DNA from: Armatimonadia bacterium
Lineage (GTDB): Bacteria; Armatimonadota; Zipacnadia; Zipacnadales; JABUFB01
Direction of reading: 5' to 3'
Length of the DNA stretch: 64,000 nt
Assembly: GCA_039679385.1 (NCBI GenBank)
Contig: JBDKVB010000074.1
Coordinates: 45,706 to 109,705, forward strand
Under the pieces are notes generated by a model, which was not told the DNA's origin, searched no databases, and saw nothing but the letters and a program-made list of their open reading frames with translations. This document shows, piece by piece, positions 51,822 to 59,576 of the stretch. Each line of letters starts with the position of its first letter. Position 1 is the stretch's first letter. Position numbers and translations under genes: made by a program.

Positions 51822-53627
51822 ATGCCTGTATCTGATGCTTACCTGTTTGCCCTGTCTTTCGTCTTCTCGCTGGTAGGGGGCCTCCTCCTAGCGGCCGTGA
51901 CAGCACGGCTGCCGATGGGGAAGTCCTCGGCCGCCAAGTATGACTTCACCGGCCTGGCCACGGTGATCGCCCTGGCCTGCGTCTTCGGCGTCACCGCGGG
52001 CAGCGCTGCCCAGCCGGAGCTTGCCGTAGTGGGCTGGGCCTTCGGCGTGCTGGTGCTGGGCGCTCTCGTCGACTACGGGATCTCGGCTTCGACCCTGCGC
52101 ACGCTGTTCATCTTTGCCGCCGGGGTGATCCTGGCGGAGCAGGGGGTCTGCATCGAGACCCTCAAGGTCCCCTTCACCACGAGCTTCGTACACCTGGGGG
52201 TTGAGGCCTCGGTCGTGACGGCCCTGTGGCTGCTGGTGTTCTCGGTGCTGTTTGGTCGCGCTGGGACGATTGCCGGAGTCTCGCCGGGCGTAGCGGCTGC
52301 AGCCGGTCTGACCTTCTACGCCATCGGCCATCTGCGCCCCGATCTTTCGAACGCCACCTCGGCCTCGGCGGCGCTGGCGCTGTCCGGGGTCTGTCTCCCC
52401 CAGATGTTCCTGGCGCGCAAGCTCCAGCGGGGAGGAGCCGCCGCAGGAGGGTATGCGATAGGCTTCCTGGTCGGCACGGTGAGCATCGCCGGCGCACTCA
52501 AGAACACCGCCTTCCTGGTAGCTGCGGTGCCCCTGCTGGTCGTCGGCGCACCCCTCTTCGCGGCAGTCATCACCTATGCGGCGGACCTGCGCTCGGGCTG
52601 GCGTGCGGTCGCAGTCAGTCGGCGACGCCGGCATCTGCACGAGATCCTGATCGGTCAGGGATACTCGCCGCGCCAAGTGCTGCAGGTGGTCATGGCGGGC
52701 ACCGTGTACCTGTGTCTGCTGGCCTTGCTGCTCGTGGCGATTGTCGAGGTCACCTTTGTCGTGAAGGCGCTGCTGATCCTGGCGGCGGTCGTCGTCGGCC
52801 TGGCGTTCTTCTACGTTGTCCTGCGCATGATGCGGCGCCCGAGGCCCGAGCAGGGACCCGAAGGCGTGCAGGCGATCCAGATGATGGGCGTCCGCCTCCA
52901 CGCCGTCACCATGCCCGACGCACTGGGAGAGGCGGAGCGGTTCATCCGCGAGGACCGGCCGCACATGATCGTCACCACGGACGCCACCGGCTTCATGCGG
53001 GCTCACGATGACCCGGAGTTCCGTCAGATTGTGAATGAGGCGGACCTCGTCACTCCCGATGGCGCCGGGGTTGTCCTTGCGGCCCGACTGCTCAATATCC
53101 CGATAGAGGCGCGCTGCCCGGGCTGTGACATGGTGTCGGGCCTGTGCGGCGTGGCGACCCGTCTCGGGCGTCCCGTGTACTTGCTCGGCGCCGCTCCCGG
53201 CGTGGCTGAGAAGGCCGCCGAGAAGCTTGTGCAGCAGGTACCGGGGCTGCAGGTTGCGGGGTGTCGCGACGGGTACTTCAGCGAAGAGGAGGAGCCGGCA
53301 CTGGTGGAGGAGATCCGCCGGGCTCACCCGGCCGTGCTCTTCGTGGCCCTCGGCATTCCGCGGCAGGAGAAGTGGATCCGCAAGCACCTCGAGGAGCTGA
53401 ATGTGCCCATCTGCGTGGGGATTGGCGGCAGCTTCGACGTGATCTCCGGCCTCAAGAAGCGCGCTCCGGTCTGGATGCAGCGCATGGGTCTGGAGTGGTT
53501 GTATCGTGTGGCCAAGGAGCCTTCGCGCTTGCCGCGACTCACGGCTCTACCCCGGATCGTGCTGCTCGCCTTCTCCGAGTTGCTGCGTCCGCCCGGACAC
53601 ATCGAGGACGCCGCTCCCCGACCCTGA
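51822..53627 (+). CDS. membrane domain (degenerate WecA-like) fused to GT26 glycosyltransferase
   Basis: 601 residues from ATG 51822; a TTG at 51804 is possible. About 340 residues hold nine or so hydrophobic helices in the MraY/WecA pattern, ending with RRRRHLHEILIGQGYSPRQV, like the HLHH loop of WecA. However, the acidic catalytic motifs seem lost (ALVDYGIS, GTIAGVSPG, APLFAAVITYAADL). The last ~240 residues are a WecG/TagA/CpsF-type GT26: MIVTTDATGFMRAH, LVTPDGAGVVLAARLL, FVALGIPRQEKWI and VGIGGSFDVISG. It probably adds N-acetylmannosamine-like sugar to a polyprenyl-PP-linked acceptor. The fusion tethers it to the membrane. Confidence 0.85.
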   Translation: MPVSDAYLFALSFVFSLVGGLLLAAVTARLPMGKSSAAKYDFTGLATVIALACVFGVTAGSAAQPELAVVGWAFGVLVLGALVDYGISASTLRTLFIFAAGVILAEQGVCIETLKVPFTTSFVHLGVEASVVTALWLLVFSVLFGRAGTIAGVSPGVAAAAGLTFYAIGHLRPDLSNATSASAALALSGVCLPQMFLARKLQRGGAAAGGYAIGFLVGTVSIAGALKNTAFLVAAVPLLVVGAPLFAAVITYAADLRSGWRAVAVSRRRRHLHEILIGQGYSPRQVLQVVMAGTVYLCLLALLLVAIVEVTFVVKALLILAAVVVGLAFFYVVLRMMRRPRPEQGPEGVQAIQMMGVRLHAVTMPDALGEAERFIREDRPHMIVTTDATGFMRAHDDPEFRQIVNEADLVTPDGAGVVLAARLLNIPIEARCPGCDMVSGLCGVATRLGRPVYLLGAAPGVAEKAAEKLVQQVPGLQVAGCRDGYFSEEEEPALVEEIRRAHPAVLFVALGIPRQEKWIRKHLEELNVPICVGIGGSFDVISGLKKRAPVWMQRMGLEWLYRVAKEPSRLPRLTALPRIVLLAFSELLRPPGHIEDAAPRP

Positions 53628-53671
53628 CTCGCGTCCCAGGTCCGAGCTCTTGATACTGAAAGGCACCCTCC

Positions 53672-54601
53672 ATGAGAAGTCCCGTTCTGATTGTTGGCTC
53701 CGTTGCGCTGGACAGCGTCGAGACGCCCTTCGGTAAGGTCGAGCAGGCCCTTGGCGGCGCGGGCACCTACGCCTCCACGGCAGCGAGTCTGCTGGCTCCC
53801 GTGCGTCTGGTGGGAGTGATCGGCGACGATTTCCCTGCGGAGGCCCTTGAGACCCTGGCCGACCGTGGCGTCGACCTTGAGGGCGTCCAGCGGGTTCCCG
53901 GCGGTAAGTCCTTCCACTGGGCCGGACGCTACGAGTACGACATGAGCTCGGCGATCACCCTCGACACCCAGTTGAACGTGTTCGGCGAGTTCAACCCGGT
54001 GATCCCGGACAGCTTCACCGATAGCCCCTTTGTGTTCCTGGCCAACATCCAGCCCTCGCTGCAGCTCTCGGTGCTCGACCAGGTGCGGTCGCCGCGCTTC
54101 ACCATGTGCGACACGATGAACTTTTGGATCAGCAGCGCCCGGGAGGAGTTGCTGCAGGTTCTGGCGCGCGTCGACCTGGCGCTGCTCAACGATGCCGAGG
54201 TCCGGCAGTTGACCGGCACGCCCAACCTTGCCAGGGCCGCCGAGCAGGTCCTTGCTCTGGGTCCGCGTTACGTAGTCATCAAGAAGGGCGAGTACGGGGC
54301 CTCGCTGGTGTCGCAGGAGGGGCAGTTCTGCTTGCCCTGCTATCCGCTGCCCGAGGTGCACGATCCGACCGGGGCCGGAGACAGCTTCGCCGGCGGGCTA
54401 ATCGGCTTCCTGTCCTGGCTCGGAACGACCGACGAGCCCTCGCTGCGACAGGCTCTTGCCTGCGGCACCGTGCTGGCTTCGGCTTGCGTGCAGGAGTTCT
54501 CGCTCGAGGGGCTGCACCGGCTCACGGTCGGCGACCTGTACCAGCGCTACCAGCAGCTCCGCCACATGACCGAGTTCTGCGATCTGCCGTCGGTCGGATA
54601 G
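53672..54601 (+). CDS. PfkB-family sugar kinase
   Basis: 309 residues, ATG 53672. PfkB fold: GGAGTYASTAASLL near the N-terminus, VGVIGDDFP, and the signature DPTGAGDSFAGGL (catalytic Asp) near residue 235. It phosphorylates a sugar or nucleoside at the hydroxymethyl. The C-terminal region is full length. It is not closely linked to the other PfkB gene at 55626, and the substrate cannot be predicted. Confidence 0.92.
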   Translation: MRSPVLIVGSVALDSVETPFGKVEQALGGAGTYASTAASLLAPVRLVGVIGDDFPAEALETLADRGVDLEGVQRVPGGKSFHWAGRYEYDMSSAITLDTQLNVFGEFNPVIPDSFTDSPFVFLANIQPSLQLSVLDQVRSPRFTMCDTMNFWISSAREELLQVLARVDLALLNDAEVRQLTGTPNLARAAEQVLALGPRYVVIKKGEYGASLVSQEGQFCLPCYPLPEVHDPTGAGDSFAGGLIGFLSWLGTTDEPSLRQALACGTVLASACVQEFSLEGLHRLTVGDLYQRYQQLRHMTEFCDLPSVG

Positions 54602-54634
54602 GCGAACTGCACTGCCCCGCATCAGACACGAAAA

Positions 54635-54674
54635 CGCCGTCGGCCGGAGATCACACCCTCCGAAGCCGACGGCG
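54635..54674. terminator. terminator after the first PfkB gene
   Basis: CGCCGTCGGC (54635-54644) pairs with GCCGACGGCG (54665-54674), continued by CGGAG/CTCCG with a small bulge. T-rich TGTGGTTCTGTG follows. It can also serve the convergent gene. Confidence 0.75.
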
Positions 54675-54696
54675 CTGTGGTTCTGTGCTCTGGTCC

Positions 54697-55500
54697 TCAG
54701 GCAGGGGTGACCTTACCCAGGCCCGCAAAGGCCGCTGCGGCGGTCTCCTCAGGTGGACGCTGCCACCAGTCCTGACTGAAGACCTCCACCGACAGGGCGC
54801 TGTCATACCCGTTCGCCTGGAGATTGGTGAGGCACTCGGTCAGCGGCAGGACCCCGGCTCCCGGCATGACCCGGTGCGAGTCGTTCATCTGGCTGAGGTC
54901 ACCGGCGGGCACATCGTTCATATGCACCAGCCCGACCTCCTTGCCCTGCGGGAGCTTGAAGTCCTCCGCCGTCGAGCCACCCCGGAAGGTGTGGAAGATG
55001 TCGATGAGGAGCTTCCCGTTGGGATGATCAGCAGCCCGGACGACCTCGAGCCCGGAGGGGATATCCTTGATCTGCGGGAAGGCGCCGATGTACTCCAGGG
55101 CAAGGGAGATGCCCTGCTCGCGGCCGATCTCGCAGACCTGTCGGAAGTCCTCGGCAGCGGCAGCGAGCTCACCGGTGCCGCCCGAGGCGCAGGCGATGAC
55201 CAGTGGACAACCAGCCGCCGCAGCGATCTCGACCCGTCGGCGGATCGCTTCGAGGGCCTTCTGCCGGGCCTCACCTTCGGCCCACATCCAGCCACCGACG
55301 AAGCACATCTCCTCGACCCGTACGCCGGTATCGGCAGCCGCCTTGGCCACCTGCTTTGCATAGTGCACCGGCGAGGCCTGGCTCTCGAGACTGTCGGCCC
55401 AGATGCCGACGCCGCCGAAGCCAGCTCTTGCTGCGACGTCAAGGCCCTGCAGTGTGTCGAAGCCGCGTTGCAGTGTTACCAAGTTCAGGCACGTGCGCAT
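54697..55500 (-). CDS. sugar phosphate isomerase/epimerase-like TIM barrel
   Basis: 267 residues from ATG 55500 (GAGGTG 8 nt upstream; the frame runs on to 55626 over the divergent region). AP-endonuclease-2-type barrel: LVTLQRGFDTLQGLDVAARAGFGGVGIW, then acidic/His metal residues in ALEYIGAF, LIDIFHTFRGG and LVHMNDVPAG, and LSVEVFSQDWW. Such proteins isomerise or epimerise sugars with a divalent metal. It is divergent from a PfkB kinase gene 126 nt away, suggesting a sugar-use unit. Confidence 0.88.
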   Translation of the reverse strand: MRTCLNLVTLQRGFDTLQGLDVAARAGFGGVGIWADSLESQASPVHYAKQVAKAAADTGVRVEEMCFVGGWMWAEGEARQKALEAIRRRVEIAAAAGCPLVIACASGGTGELAAAAEDFRQVCEIGREQGISLALEYIGAFPQIKDIPSGLEVVRAADHPNGKLLIDIFHTFRGGSTAEDFKLPQGKEVGLVHMNDVPAGDLSQMNDSHRVMPGAGVLPLTECLTNLQANGYDSALSVEVFSQDWWQRPPEETAAAAFAGLGKVTPA

Positions 55501-55625
55501 GGGTGTCACCTCGGGTGATAGAAGGGCGCGGCAGGAGTTCGCCCTGGTCGAGGAGAATCCTGCCTCAATCATAGTACTGGACCTGCGCCCTTTGTGCGCA
55601 GGCCTTTGGGTACGGAGGTTTGCCA

Positions 55626-56603
55626 ATGCCTGACCTTATCTGCCTCGGCGAGGCGCTAATCGACATGGTGTCCGCTCAGCCTGGGATGGGGCTTGTTCAG
55701 TCCACCACCTTCGAGAAAGCCGCCGGTGGCGCCCCCACCAACGTGGCTGCCGCAGTGTCCCTCCTCGGCGTTGAGTCCGGGATCATCACCAAGGTCGGCG
55801 CCGACCACTTCGGCGAGTTCATCCGCCAGACACTGTTCGACGCCGAGGTGAATCTGGATCACTTCCTGACGACGCCGGACTACGCAACGCAGTTGGCCTT
55901 CGTGGCGCTGAATGCTCAGGGCGTGCCCGATTTCTCTTTCCATGTGAAGCGCAGCGCCGACCAGATGCTGACGGAGGAGGACCTGCGACCGGAGTACATC
56001 GAGAGCGGTCAGACCTTCCATTTCGGCTCCATCACTCTCATCGACGATCCGGTGCGAAGCGCGACGCTCCAGGCGATCGACGTGGCCTCCGAGGCCGGCC
56101 TGCTCATCAGCTACGACCCGAACCTGCGGCCGTCCCTGTGGCCGTCTCTTGATGACGCCCACGAGTGGATCTGCGAGGGCGTGAAGTTGTGCGATGTCAT
56201 CAAGGTGAGCGAGCAGGAACTGGAGTTCATCACCGGCAACGATGATCCCGAGACGGCAGTGCACGCGCTGTGGGACATGGGCCCGGAGCTGGTGGCGGTG
56301 ACCCGCGGACCTGAGGGCTGCTGGTTCTACAACGGCCACCACTTCGGCCAGGTGCCGGGCTTCGAGGTTCCGGTGGATGAGACTACGGGCTGCGGCGATG
56401 CCTTCACCGCTGCGATGCTTGTGTGGCTGTTGGAGTGTGAGCAGGACGTCTCAGAGCTGGAGCACGCCCAGTTGGAGGAGCTGTTCCGCTTCGCCAACGC
56501 CGCCGGGGCCATTACCGCGACGGGCCATGGCGCCATCCCCTCTTTGCCGACCCGCGAGGAGATCAACGAGCTTCTGGGGATCGCCTCCGACAAAGACGAG
56601 TAG
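55626..56603 (+). CDS. PfkB-family kinase, fructokinase-like
   Basis: 325 residues from ATG 55626 (GGAGG 7 nt upstream; TTG 55620 is in frame). Opening CLGEALIDMVS with AAGGAPTNVAAAVSLLG, YDPNLRPSLWPS and signature DETTGCGDAFTAAML (catalytic Asp; the first Gly-Ala of the usual GAGD is Gly-Cys-Gly-Asp). Resembles fructokinase/2-keto-3-deoxygluconate kinases. Probably phosphorylates a hexose or keto-deoxy sugar. A hairpin terminator follows. Confidence 0.92.
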   Translation: MPDLICLGEALIDMVSAQPGMGLVQSTTFEKAAGGAPTNVAAAVSLLGVESGIITKVGADHFGEFIRQTLFDAEVNLDHFLTTPDYATQLAFVALNAQGVPDFSFHVKRSADQMLTEEDLRPEYIESGQTFHFGSITLIDDPVRSATLQAIDVASEAGLLISYDPNLRPSLWPSLDDAHEWICEGVKLCDVIKVSEQELEFITGNDDPETAVHALWDMGPELVAVTRGPEGCWFYNGHHFGQVPGFEVPVDETTGCGDAFTAAMLVWLLECEQDVSELEHAQLEELFRFANAAGAITATGHGAIPSLPTREEINELLGIASDKDE

Positions 56604-56623
56604 GCCGATCACGATTCACAAGG

Positions 56624-56679
56624 CACAGACGAACCGGCCGTCGTGCAGGGGGAAGGCACGACGACCGGTGTTGTGTCTG
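56624..56679. terminator. long interrupted hairpin after the fructokinase-like gene
   Basis: GTCGTGC/GCACGAC (56640-56646 with 56656-56662) extends through CCGG/CCGG and CAGAC/GTCTG with small internal loops. It lies between the convergent kinase and flgM genes. Confidence 0.65.
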
Positions 56680-56728
56680 CAGCCTCGTAAAGGCCCCACT
56701 TCGCCTCGTACCTTCGGCAGGGCCTGTC

Positions 56729-57028
56729 CTAGAGCTCACCGTCCAGGATGCGGTCGACAACGAGTTCAGCGTCGACCTTGAAGGTACCGTTCGCAATCTT
56801 CTGGCGCATCTGGGCGACCTTGTCGGCGCGCACCTCATCGGTGGCCTCAAGGGCCCGTCGTGCGGCCAGTATGTCCTGCGCCAGCGGGCTCAGGATGGCC
56901 TGGTCAGCCCCCGACGCCCCGACTGCAGGCTGCGCACCTGCCCTCTGCTTGTCCTCGAAGGTCTGCCGCTCAATTCGCCCCGTCGACCCGGCCGAGGCCG
57001 TTCGCGGCGGGGGTGAGTCGATCCTCAT
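56729..57028 (-). CDS. flgM: anti-sigma-28 factor FlgM
   Basis: 99 residues from ATG 57028 (GGAGG 9 nt upstream; the frame runs to 57076). Disordered N-terminus, then the conserved FlgM C-terminal helices RADKVAQMRQKIANG split from TFKVDAELVVDRIL, which bind FliA (sigma-28) and hold it until the hook is built. No other flagellar gene is in the window. A sigma-28-type promoter (57083-57109) precedes it. Confidence 0.88.
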   Translation of the reverse strand: MRIDSPPPRTASAGSTGRIERQTFEDKQRAGAQPAVGASGADQAILSPLAQDILAARRALEATDEVRADKVAQMRQKIANGTFKVDAELVVDRILDGEL

Positions 57029-57082
57029 GGTCTTGTCCCTCCGATCCCGCGCCCCCCAGAGACAATCGCCCTCCAAGGTCGA

Positions 57083-57109
57083 CTATCGGCACGTGCAGTC
57101 ACAACTTAA
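57083..57109 (-). promoter_or_regulatory. sigma-28 (FliA) promoter of flgM
   Basis: On the minus strand TTAAGTTG (57109-57102), 11 nt, then GCCGATAG (57090-57083). The E. coli consensus is TAAAGTTT-N11-GCCGATAA: 6/8 and 7/8 matches with exact spacing. Start predicted near 57076, about 48 nt before flgM. Confidence 0.8.
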
Positions 57110-57184
57110 GCGCTGCCGCGGAATTCGTTCACACTTTCTGTGATCTACGGTGCAGCAGGCTCCCGAAGCAGGGCTCCAGAGACA

Positions 57185-57217
57185 GGTACACCTGCCACGG
57201 GAAGTGGCAGGTGTACC
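57185..57217. terminator. perfect 14-bp hairpin ending the sigma-factor operon
   Basis: GGTACACCTGCCAC (57185-57198) pairs exactly with 57204-57217 around GGGAA. It lies after the RseB-like gene (minus), before flgM, so flgM is a separate unit. TGTCTCT follows on the minus strand. Confidence 0.75.
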
Positions 57218-57253
57218 GGAAAGCCAGCCTTCTTGCAGCAACTCGCGCCGGGC

Positions 57254-58225
57254 TCAGTCCATTGTCGAGCGCTTGATGCGCTCGGCTTCCTCGCGCGAGA
57301 TAGGTCCCACAAGGACAAAGGAGTAACCCCTGGCCTGCCAGGAGGTGACGCCGTGACCGCCTCGTGGCGGTGGCGGGCCTCCCCCGCGGTTTTCGAAGAA
57401 CGAGAAGCTGTCGACGCCATCGGTGAACTGGAGCCACAGACCTCCGCCGCGCGGTCCCGGCAGCACCCCGACCTGCTCTCTGAGCAGCACGTAGCCGTCG
57501 GGGACGTAGTCGGGCAGGACGGCCTCAAAGCCGACCCGCTGCTCGGCAGCAGAGAGGTTCATCCGTGGCGCTCGAGGGATCCGGCGAACCCTGGTACCCT
57601 CAGACGGTCGGAACTCGAAGACCGAGGGAGAGATGCGAGGCTCATAGCAGATGCTCTTGACCGTCCAGGTGGCCTGGATGCTGCCCCCTGGCGAGTACCG
57701 AATGGTCTTGAGCTCTACGTATCTCTCCTTGTCGATCCAGACGCGCTTCCGTGTCCGCTCGCCGTCGGGAGGCTTGACGGCGATCACATGGCACTTGCGC
57801 TTGGCGATGGTGGCCTGTCCCTCGTACACGGGGTGGAGAGTCCCGGCCACAGCGTCGAGAGCCGCGAGACGCCAGCGCAGGACATCCTCGGGGCTAGACA
57901 GCTCCCTTACCCGGGCCTCCGGCTGGCCATTGCGGTACTCCCACTCCTCACGGCCGTTGGACACAATCACGCCGCCGCCATACCTGCCCACACTCTCCAC
58001 ACGTCGACGATTCACAGGTGCCTTGGTGATCCTCTGTGCATGGACCCCGACCTGATGGCCGCTGTCGTAGACACCGATCTCGACTTCGGCCGTGTAGGCG
58101 ATGCGACCGTCGGCCTTGACCGCAAGCCGGAGTATGTCGGCGGGAGTGAGAGCATGGGCGCGCACGGGGAGAAGCAAGGCAACGAGCGGGGTACATATCA
58201 GGACAACCAAACGGGCCGAGATCAT
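57254..58225 (-). CDS. MucB/RseB-like sigma-factor regulator, exported
   Basis: 323 residues from ATG 58225 (GAGG upstream). Signal peptide (about 3-24, ending AHA), then a lipoprotein-localisation-like beta fold as in RseB/MucB: IAYTAEVEIGVYDSG, QRITKAPVNRRRVES, RVWIDKERYVELKTIRYSPGG. A small second domain follows (FEAVLPDYVPDGYVLLREQVG, FTDGVDSFSFFE). RseB binds the periplasmic part of the anti-sigma factor and blocks its proteolysis. The order sigma, anti-sigma, RseB-like on one strand matches the rpoE-rseA-rseB layout. Confidence 0.8.
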   Translation of the reverse strand: MISARLVVLICTPLVALLLPVRAHALTPADILRLAVKADGRIAYTAEVEIGVYDSGHQVGVHAQRITKAPVNRRRVESVGRYGGGVIVSNGREEWEYRNGQPEARVRELSSPEDVLRWRLAALDAVAGTLHPVYEGQATIAKRKCHVIAVKPPDGERTRKRVWIDKERYVELKTIRYSPGGSIQATWTVKSICYEPRISPSVFEFRPSEGTRVRRIPRAPRMNLSAAEQRVGFEAVLPDYVPDGYVLLREQVGVLPGPRGGGLWLQFTDGVDSFSFFENRGGGPPPPRGGHGVTSWQARGYSFVLVGPISREEAERIKRSTMD

Positions 58226-58319
58226 AAGACCTCGTTCGTGGCGCCCCTCAGACCTGCAGCGGGAAAGCATTGGTCGCGGCGACCGCCCTCGAACCGCGGC
58301 CGCCAGGAACCTCCTCGAC

Positions 58320-58844
58320 TCAGTAAGAGGATACCAGCCTCATGCCCTCATCCTCGGGCAGAGGCTGCAGTGAGGTCTCGGCAATTCGGTGCCGGTAGAC
58401 CAGATCGTCCATCGCCTGTGAGCCGTCCTGAGCCACCTGTGTCGTGGCCGACGGCGCCGGCTGAGTGGTGCTCGCCGGTGGCTCCTCACGTACGAAGACT
58501 CCGAAGGCCCCCACCATCACGGCCACTCCCACAATCGCGATCGCCGGACGTAGCGAGAAAGTGGGCGCCGGAGCACGCAGGGCACCAAAGACGCGGTTCC
58601 ACAGACTCCCGTGCGCGCGCACTGGATCCTTCTGTACCCGCGCCATCACGGACCGAGTGAAGTCGGCTGGTGCAGACCCGGCCCTCAGCCCGTCCAGGAG
58701 CTTTGCCAGCGATTCGCTCTGGGCCTCGTAGTGCGCGCACTCCGCACAGCGCTCACCATGGGCCGCAAGCCGCTCCGCCAGGGCTCCCGAACGCTCGGAA
58801 GGGCGGGTCGTCATCACGAGTTTGCGAAAGGTCTTGCAGTTCAC
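58320..58844 (-). CDS. zinc-finger anti-sigma factor, membrane-spanning
   Basis: 174 residues from GTG 58844; GTG 58856 is the longer option. The opening NCKTFRKLVMTTRPS and a HxxxCxxC zinc-finger (AAHGERCAECAHYEAQ) mark the ZAS/anti-sigma type. A transmembrane helix (about 105-125, AIAIVGVAVMVGAFGVFV) separates the cytoplasmic sigma-binding part from a periplasmic tail. The gene is between the sigma factor and the RseB-like gene, so it very likely inhibits that sigma until cleaved. Confidence 0.87.
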   Translation of the reverse strand: MNCKTFRKLVMTTRPSERSGALAERLAAHGERCAECAHYEAQSESLAKLLDGLRAGSAPADFTRSVMARVQKDPVRAHGSLWNRVFGALRAPAPTFSLRPAIAIVGVAVMVGAFGVFVREEPPASTTQPAPSATTQVAQDGSQAMDDLVYRHRIAETSLQPLPEDEGMRLVSSY

Positions 58845-58930
58845 ACGTCTCACCACCTGTGGGACCTGCGAGCATCACTTGCCCGCTCATGTCCCGCTGA
58901 CCGCAGTAACCCTCAACGGCTACCGCTTGT

Positions 58931-59533
58931 TCAAAGCACCCCACGCTGCTCGAGTAGGTCTTTGAGCTGGGACCGTGCATTGAACAAACGACTCTTTACA
59001 GTTCCCAGGGGACAGCCAAGCACCTCCGCGATTTCCTGGTAGCTCATCCCCTGAATATCGTACATTACCAGAACCGCGCGCAACTTGGGAGTAACCTTTG
59101 CGATGGCCCGCTGGACCTCGTGCTGCACGGCGCTGCTTTCGGCCAGCGCCTCCGGGCCTCTTCGGTCATCGGCCAGGTCTCGCCCCATCTGGCCCTCTTG
59201 AGTGTCGACCGGTGCATCCAGAGAGACGGCCGAGTCTTCGCGCCGCCGATGCCGTCGGACCGAGTCAATGACAAGGTTGCTCGCGATGCGGTATAGCCAG
59301 GTCTGAAAGCTCGAAGCGCCCCGGAAGCCGGGCAGGGACTGGTAGGCCCGCACAAAGGTTTCCTGCGCGATGTCGTGCGCTTCCTCTGGGTCATGGAGCA
59401 TGCGCGACACGTACAAGAAAACCTTGTCCTTGTAGGAGTCGACCAACCCCTCGAAAGCGCGCCGGTCGCCGTTCTTGGCGCGCTCAACGAGGGCCTCCGT
59501 CGCCAGTTGAGTTGTTGTGGAGTCCCTCAACAT
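58931..59533 (-). CDS. ECF sigma factor, RpoE-like
   Basis: 200 residues from ATG 59533 at the end of an ECF-type promoter. Sigma region 2 (FEGLVDSYKDKVFLYVSRML, AHDIAQETFVRAYQSLPGFRG, FQTWLYRIASNLVIDSVRRHR) and region 4 HTH (VLVMYDIQGMSYQEIAEVLGCPLGT, split before VKSRLFNARSQLKDLL). Region 3 is missing, as in ECF factors. Probably senses envelope stress through the following anti-sigma and RseB-like proteins. Confidence 0.95.
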   Translation of the reverse strand: MLRDSTTTQLATEALVERAKNGDRRAFEGLVDSYKDKVFLYVSRMLHDPEEAHDIAQETFVRAYQSLPGFRGASSFQTWLYRIASNLVIDSVRRHRRREDSAVSLDAPVDTQEGQMGRDLADDRRGPEALAESSAVQHEVQRAIAKVTPKLRAVLVMYDIQGMSYQEIAEVLGCPLGTVKSRLFNARSQLKDLLEQRGVL

Positions 59534-59538
59534 TGGTG

Positions 59539-59562
59539 GACGCTTCTGGATAGGGATTGTTC
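59539..59562 (-). promoter_or_regulatory. ECF-type promoter, probably autoregulated by the sigma factor
   Basis: On the minus strand GAAC (59562-59559), 16 nt, then CGTC (59542-59539), the common ECF -35/-10 pattern. Start predicted near the ATG at 59533, so the mRNA may be leaderless. Confidence 0.55.
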
Positions 59563-59576
59563 ACCTACCACCCCGA

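Noticed and set aside
51888..53387. 499-residue minus-strand frame
   Set aside because: Shadow of the WecA-like/GT26 gene; His/Gln/Gly-rich low complexity.
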